Assembly: GCF_900100695.1 (NCBI RefSeq)
Contig: NZ_FNCF01000004.1
Coordinates: forward strand, 1 to 64,000
Reading direction: 5' to 3'
Source: Klenkia brasiliensis
Lineage (GTDB): Bacteria; Actinomycetota; Actinomycetes; Mycobacteriales; Geodermatophilaceae
DNA length: 64,000 nucleotides
The notes beneath the pieces were generated by a model. The model was given only the letters and a program-made list of their open reading frames with translations, was not told the origin of the DNA and searched no databases. A program made the position numbers and the translations under genes. Positions 60,224 to 64,000 of this stretch are shown piece after piece; position 1 is the stretch's first letter, and every line of letters begins with the position of its first letter.

Positions 60224-60997
60224 GTGCAGCACGCGAGCTTCGACTTCACCGACACCGTCGTCCTGGTCACCGGGGGTGGGACGGGCATCGGGCGGGCCAT
60301 CACCGACGCGTTCCTGGACGCCGGCGCGACCGTGGTCATCACCGGTCGCCGGAAGGAGCGCCTCGAGCAGGCGCTGGAGGGGCGGCCCGCCGACCGCGCG
60401 GTGGCGGTGCCGGCCGACGTGGCCGACGGGGCAGCGGTCGCCGCGCTCGTCGAGCAGGTGGTGCAGCGGTTCGGTCGGCTGGACGTCGTGGTCTCCAACG
60501 CGGCGGGCTACGAGAGCGGTCCGCTCACCGAGCTGGCCGATGAGGACTGGGCCTCGCTGCGGGCCACCAACGTCGACGGCTTCTTCCACCTGGCCAAGAA
60601 CGTGCTGCCGCACCTGGCCACCTCGCGAGGCAACCTGGTCGCGGTGTCCAGCGTGTCCGGGGACCGCGGCGACTGGGGGCAGGCCGCCTACAACGCGACC
60701 AAGGCGGCGATCACCAACTTCGTGCGGTCGCTGGCGCTGGACTGGGGGTCGCAGGGCGTGCGGCTCAACGCCGTCGCGCCGGCGTTCACCCTCACCGAGC
60801 TGACCGAGGGCATGGGCCGGGACGAGGAGTCGCTGGCCCCGTTCGTGGACCGCATCGCGCTGGGCCGGCCGGGGGAGCCCGGGGACGTCGCGCCCGCCGT
60901 GCTGTTCCTGGCCAGCGACGCCGCGCGCTACGTCACCGGCGCCGTGCTCGCCGTGGACGGCGGGACCAGCGCCTCGACCGGGCAGCCCCACCTGTAG
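60224..60997 (+). CDS. Short-chain dehydrogenase/reductase
   Basis: 257 residues. NAD(P) site VTGGGTGIGRAI, N-A-A-G in VVSNAAGYESG, Ser in VAVSSVSG and Y-N-A-T-K in QAAYNATKAAITN; C-terminal VTGAVLAVDGGTSAS. Substrate unknown. GTG 60224 with CAGGAAGG about 9 bases upstream. It is convergent with the TetR gene. Confidence 0.9.
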   Translation: MQHASFDFTDTVVLVTGGGTGIGRAITDAFLDAGATVVITGRRKERLEQALEGRPADRAVAVPADVADGAAVAALVEQVVQRFGRLDVVVSNAAGYESGPLTELADEDWASLRATNVDGFFHLAKNVLPHLATSRGNLVAVSSVSGDRGDWGQAAYNATKAAITNFVRSLALDWGSQGVRLNAVAPAFTLTELTEGMGRDEESLAPFVDRIALGRPGEPGDVAPAVLFLASDAARYVTGAVLAVDGGTSASTGQPHL

Positions 60998-61000
60998 GCC

Positions 61001-61597
61001 TCAGGCGGTGGCCGCCGTCGTCGCCATCGCGGTGAGCAGGGCGGCCATCGCCGAGCGGGACAGCCGCCCGGCGCTGTGCGGTGTGGAGTTGATCAGGCCG
61101 AACAGCGCGTGCGCCCGGGCCCGGCAGTCGGCGGTGGAGGCCTGCGGGTGCAGCGCGGCGAGCACCGCGACCCACCGCTCGACGTAGCGGCGCTGCAGCC
61201 GGCGGACCTGGCGGGCGTCGTCGTCGGACAGGGCACCCAGGTCGCGGTCCTGCACCGTGATGAGCGCGGGGTTGTCCAGCGCGAAGTCGACCTGGAAGGC
61301 GACCAGCGCGGCCAGCTGCGCCGCCGGGTCCTCGCCGGCGTCGGCGACCACCTGGTCGGCACCGGCGAGCAGCCGCTCGCTGATCCGCAGCAGCATCTCG
61401 GCCAGCATCGCGTCCTTGCTGGCGAAGTGCCGGTAGATCGCCGGGCCGGTGACCCCGACCGCCGCGCCGACGTCGTCGACCCCGACGCTGCGCGACCCGC
61501 GCTCGGCGAACAGCCGGGCGGCGGCCTGCAGGATCTGCTCGCGGCGCGAGGGGCGCGCGGCATCGGTGTGCAGCGCGCTGTCCGGCTCCGCGGTCAT
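61001..61597 (-). CDS. TetR-family regulator divergent from the acyl-CoA carboxylase gene
   Basis: 198 residues. HTH: REQILQAAARLFAERGSRSVGVDDVGAAVGVTGPAIYRHFASKDAMLAEML. Related in style to regulators of acyl-CoA and branched-chain catabolism. ATG 61597 has a leaderless -10 box (TAACAT) that lies inside one arm of the long inverted repeat, so it should repress itself and the carboxylase together; the inducer may be an acyl-CoA. Confidence 0.9.
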   Translation of the reverse strand: MTAEPDSALHTDAARPSRREQILQAAARLFAERGSRSVGVDDVGAAVGVTGPAIYRHFASKDAMLAEMLLRISERLLAGADQVVADAGEDPAAQLAALVAFQVDFALDNPALITVQDRDLGALSDDDARQVRRLQRRYVERWVAVLAALHPQASTADCRARAHALFGLINSTPHSAGRLSRSAMAALLTAMATTAATA

Positions 61598-61603
61598 GCC
61601 GCA

Positions 61604-61660
61604 GATGTTAACCCGCGTTCACCCCGAGGTGGACCGCCGACGTGAACGGTGGTTAACATC
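61604..61660. promoter_or_regulatory. Paired 19-bp inverted operators with two -10 boxes inside
   Basis: Arms 61604-61622 and 61642-61660 are reverse complements at 17 of 19 positions (GATGTTAACC..CGTTCAC). TAACAT on the minus strand (61610-61605) is 7 bases before the TetR ATG; TAACAT on the plus strand (61654-61659) is 7 bases before the carboxylase GTG. Confidence 0.82.
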
Positions 61661-61666
61661 CCGGTC

Positions 61667-63280
61667 GTGGACGCACCGGTGCTGACCAGCTCCCCGCCGC
61701 CCGACCCGGCTGCCGCCGCCGGGTGGGCGCAGCGGCACCGCGAGCTGGCCGCCGACCTCGCCGGGCAGCTGGCGGCCGTCGCGCAGGGCGGGGGCGAGCG
61801 CGCCCGCACCCGGCACACCGACCGCGGCAAGCTGCTGCCGCGCGACCGGGTCGACACGCTGCTCGACCCCGGCAGCCCCTTCCTCGAGCTCTCCCCGCTG
61901 GCCGCGCACGGGCTCTACGACGGCGACGCCCCGGCCGCCGGGATCATCACCGGCGTCGGCCGGGTCGCCGGCCGCGAGGTCGTCGTGGTGGCCAACGACG
62001 CCACCGTCAAGGGCGGCACCTACTACCCGATGACGGTGAAGAAGCACCTGCGCGCCCAGGAGGTGGCGCTGCAGAACGAGCTGCCCTGCCTCTACCTGGT
62101 CGACTCCGGTGGCGCGTTCCTGCCCCGCCAGGACGAGGTCTTCCCCGACCGCGAGCACTTCGGCCGGATCTTCTACAACCAGGCGCAGATGTCCCGCCGC
62201 GGCATCCCGCAGCTGGCCGCCGTCCTCGGGTCGTGCACCGCCGGCGGTGCCTACGTCCCGGCGATGAGCGACGAGGCGGTCATCGTCCGCGAGCAGGGCA
62301 CGATCTTCCTGGGCGGCCCGCCGCTGGTGAAGGCCGCCACCGGCGAGGTGGTCACCGCCGAGGAGCTGGGCGGGGGCGACCTGCACAGCCGCACCAGCGG
62401 GGTCACCGACCACCTGGCCGAGGACGACGAGCACGCCCTGCAGATCCTGCGCCGCATCGTCGGCACGCTGGCCCCCGTCGCGCCGGCCCCGTGGGACGTG
62501 CACCCCACCGAGGAGCCCGCGTACCCCGCCGAGACCCTGTACGACGTCGTCCCCCCGGACTCCCGCACGCCCTACGACGTCCGCGAGGTGATCGCCCGGC
62601 TGGTCGACGGCAGCCGGTTCGCCGAGTTCAAGGCCCTCTACGGGCAGACGCTGGTCACCGGGTTCGCCCGCATCCACGGCCACCCGGTCGGCATCGTGGC
62701 CAACAACGGCATCCTGTTCGGCGAGTCCGCGGTCAAGGGCGCGCACTTCGTGGAGCTGTGCGACAAGCGCAAGGTGCCGCTGCTGTTCCTGCAGAACATC
62801 AGCGGGTTCATGGTGGGCCGCGACTACGAGGCCGGCGGCATCGCCAAGCACGGCGCCAAGATGGTCACCGCGGTCGCCTGCGCGCGGGTGCCCAAGCTGA
62901 CCGTGGTCATCGGCGGCTCCTTCGGCGCCGGCAACTACTCGATGTGCGGCCGGGCCTACTCGCCCCGGTTCCTGTGGACCTGGCCGAACGCCCGCATCTC
63001 CGTGATGGGCGGCGAGCAGGCCGCGGGCGTGCTGGCCACCGTCCGCCGCGACGGGCTGGCGGCCCGCGGCGAGCAGTGGTCGGTCGAGGACGAGGAGGCC
63101 TTCAAGGCCCCCGTCCGCGAGCAGTACGAGCGGCAGGGCCACCCCTACTACGCCACCGCGCGGCTGTGGGACGACGGGGTCATCGACCCCGCCGACACCC
63201 GCACGGTGCTCGGCCTGGCGCTGTCGGCGGTCTCGCACGCCCCCCTGGAGGAGGTCGGCTATGGCGTCTTCCGGATGTGA
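61667..63280 (+). CDS. accD: Acyl-CoA carboxylase beta subunit (methylcrotonyl-CoA type)
   Basis: 537 residues from GTG 61667. Carboxyltransferase that moves CO2 from biotin to an acyl-CoA. Two crotonase-like halves: [39 protein letters not shown] and [59 protein letters not shown] is characteristic of methylcrotonyl- and geranyl-CoA enzymes. A biotin-carrying alpha subunit and an isovaleryl-CoA dehydrogenase would be expected in leucine breakdown; neither follows here, although the ferritin gene is convergent. The start is inside no operator, as an earlier in-frame GTG at 61649 would be. Confidence 0.9.
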   Translation: MDAPVLTSSPPPDPAAAAGWAQRHRELAADLAGQLAAVAQGGGERARTRHTDRGKLLPRDRVDTLLDPGSPFLELSPLAAHGLYDGDAPAAGIITGVGRVAGREVVVVANDATVKGGTYYPMTVKKHLRAQEVALQNELPCLYLVDSGGAFLPRQDEVFPDREHFGRIFYNQAQMSRRGIPQLAAVLGSCTAGGAYVPAMSDEAVIVREQGTIFLGGPPLVKAATGEVVTAEELGGGDLHSRTSGVTDHLAEDDEHALQILRRIVGTLAPVAPAPWDVHPTEEPAYPAETLYDVVPPDSRTPYDVREVIARLVDGSRFAEFKALYGQTLVTGFARIHGHPVGIVANNGILFGESAVKGAHFVELCDKRKVPLLFLQNISGFMVGRDYEAGGIAKHGAKMVTAVACARVPKLTVVIGGSFGAGNYSMCGRAYSPRFLWTWPNARISVMGGEQAAGVLATVRRDGLAARGEQWSVEDEEAFKAPVREQYERQGHPYYATARLWDDGVIDPADTRTVLGLALSAVSHAPLEEVGYGVFRM

Positions 63281-63281
63281 C

Positions 63282-63806
63282 TCAGGCGCCGGCGACCCGC
63301 GGCGCGGTGGGGTCGACGCCCTCGGCGACGTGCTCGCGCTGCACGTAGTCCTCGATCTGCTCCACGTCGTGCGCGCTGCGCTTGGCGACGGCCAGCAGGT
63401 CGCTCATCGTGGAGACCTCCTCGACCTGCTCCTTGATGAACCACTGCATGAACTGGTCGGAGGCGAAGTCGTTCTCCCGCCGCGCGATCGCGGTGAGCTC
63501 GTTGATCTGCTGGGTGACCCGCTTCTCCTGCTCGAGGGCCAGCGCGATCGGCGCGACGACGTCGGCGAAGTCGCAGACCGGGGCCGGCAGGGCGGGGATG
63601 CGCACCTCGGCGTCGGCGTCGAGCAGGTAGCGCACCATCATCATCGCGTGGCTGCGCTCCTCGGCGGCCTGGTCGAAGAACAGCTGCGCGGTCTGCTGCA
63701 TCGTCTGCTGGTCGAAGTAGACGGCGCAGGCGACGTACTGCTGGTGCGCGGCGAACTCGTTGCCGATCTGCACGTTGAGCTGGTTCACGAAGGCTTCGGC
63801 GGCCAC
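63282..63806 (-). CDS. Ferritin (non-heme, BfrB/Ftn type)
   Basis: 174 residues from GTG 63806. Four-helix bundle with the ferroxidase residues E17, E50 and H53 (AAEERSHAMMM), E94 and Q127. Stores iron as a mineral core. No Met for heme is evident, so BfrB/Ftn rather than bacterioferritin. A possible IdeR box is 73 bases upstream. In M. tuberculosis bfrB is activated by IdeR through upstream iron boxes. One base separates its end from accD. Confidence 0.9.
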   Translation of the reverse strand: MAAEAFVNQLNVQIGNEFAAHQQYVACAVYFDQQTMQQTAQLFFDQAAEERSHAMMMVRYLLDADAEVRIPALPAPVCDFADVVAPIALALEQEKRVTQQINELTAIARRENDFASDQFMQWFIKEQVEEVSTMSDLLAVAKRSAHDVEQIEDYVQREHVAEGVDPTAPRVAGA

Positions 63807-63878
63807 GGGGTCTCCTCGTCGGTGCTGGACGTCGACCGCACGGTACCGGCCCCCCGGGACCGTCCCTTCCCGCCCGAG

Positions 63879-63897
63879 GCAGGTATGGCTAACCTCA
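63879..63897. promoter_or_regulatory. Possible IdeR/DtxR iron box
   Basis: AGGTATGGCTAACCT (63881-63895) within a 19-bp site that agrees with the IdeR consensus at 14 of 19 positions. It is 73 bases before the ferritin start and 5 before the next gene; its right half also serves as TAACCT, a -10 box. Confidence 0.5.
63890..63895 (+). promoter_or_regulatory. Probable -10 box of the leaderless gene at 63902
   Basis: TAACCT, 6 bases before ATG 63902. Confidence 0.45.
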
Positions 63898-63901
63898 CCG
63901 C

Positions 63902-64000
63902 ATGGCCAAGCAGCGCATGCCGAAGAAGAAGTGCTGCGTCGACAAGCCGCGCTGCGGGCGCTGCCCGCTGCGCGCCCTCGCCGAGGGCACGCTGCCGCCG
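63902..64000 (+). CDS. Small Cys-rich basic protein, 5' end only
   Basis: 33 codons before the window ends: MAKQRMPKKKCC, then VDKPRCGRCPLRALAEG. The pattern C-C-x(6)-C-x(2)-C near a Lys/Arg-rich start looks like a small metal-binding actinobacterial protein of unknown role. ATG has a leaderless signature inside a possible iron box. Confidence 0.6.
   Translation, partial: MAKQRMPKKKCCVDKPRCGRCPLRALAEGTLPP

Overview
The window is a 64 kb chromosomal segment from a high-GC actinobacterium. Codon third positions are almost all G or C, GTG starts are common, many genes overlap by 4 bases (GTGA or ATGA), and several gene orders match those known from Mycobacterium tuberculosis. The mix of phenylacetate catabolism, a bacteriophytochrome, a DUF222/HNH protein and RsbA-like regulation suggests Geodermatophilaceae (Blastococcus, Geodermatophilus or Modestobacter). 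That placement is inference, not proof. Both ends cut genes: ctaD at the left and a small Cys-rich protein at the right.

Layout. 1-1.7 kb: end of ctaD, a strong hairpin, serB. 1.7-3.6 kb: NAD salvage (pncB-pncA). 3.6-16.4 kb: the conserved block clpS, DUF2017, mec-cysO-cysM (cysteine synthesis on a carrier protein), HAD phosphatase, murI, Rv1339-type phosphodiesterase, then rph-rdgB. This block is split by about 6.2 kb holding a stand-alone LigD-type polymerase domain, a DUF222/HNH protein, gnd, bcp and yjbQ. 16.4-19.3 kb: a processive GT2 glycosyltransferase with an N-terminal MshEN-like domain, and tRNA-Leu. 19.3-25.4 kb: small DUF genes, a copper operon (csoR-copZ-copA) with a visible operator, a TetR regulator, an EAL phosphodiesterase and a histidine phosphatase. 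25.4-32.5 kb: MFS transporter, oxidoreductases, acyl-CoA dehydrogenase plus thioesterase, hydrolases and ung.

32.5-41.1 kb: a phenylacetate degradation cluster. paaK-paaR-paaZ lies on the minus strand and paaABCDE on the plus strand, with a dihydrofolate-reductase-like gene between them and two copies of one 24-bp operator. 41.1-49.7 kb: idi; an RsbA-like MEDS/ATPase protein; an unusual plus-strand trio (MetV-MetF-like fusion, SAM methyltransferase, flavin monooxygenase); then a minus-strand overlapping unit made of a PucR-type regulator, heme oxygenase and a bacteriophytochrome whose output is a PP2C/SpoIIE phosphatase rather than a histidine kinase. That unit is the most interesting system here: a probable red/far-red switch feeding partner-switching (sigma-factor) control. 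49.8-52.4 kb: proline to glutamate (pruB-pruA), divergent from the PucR regulator.

52.4-64 kb: gluconokinase, an MFS transporter, tRNA-Lys, an L,D-transpeptidase lipoprotein, tRNA-His, orn, two uncharacterised membrane proteins, an SDR, a TetR regulator divergent from an acyl-CoA carboxylase beta subunit with a near-perfect 19-bp inverted operator, and a ferritin with a possible iron box upstream. At least 14 genes carry a leaderless signature: TAnnnT placed 6-8 bases before the start codon. No gap without a gene exceeds 300 bases. I see no CRISPR array, IS element, integrase or rRNA.
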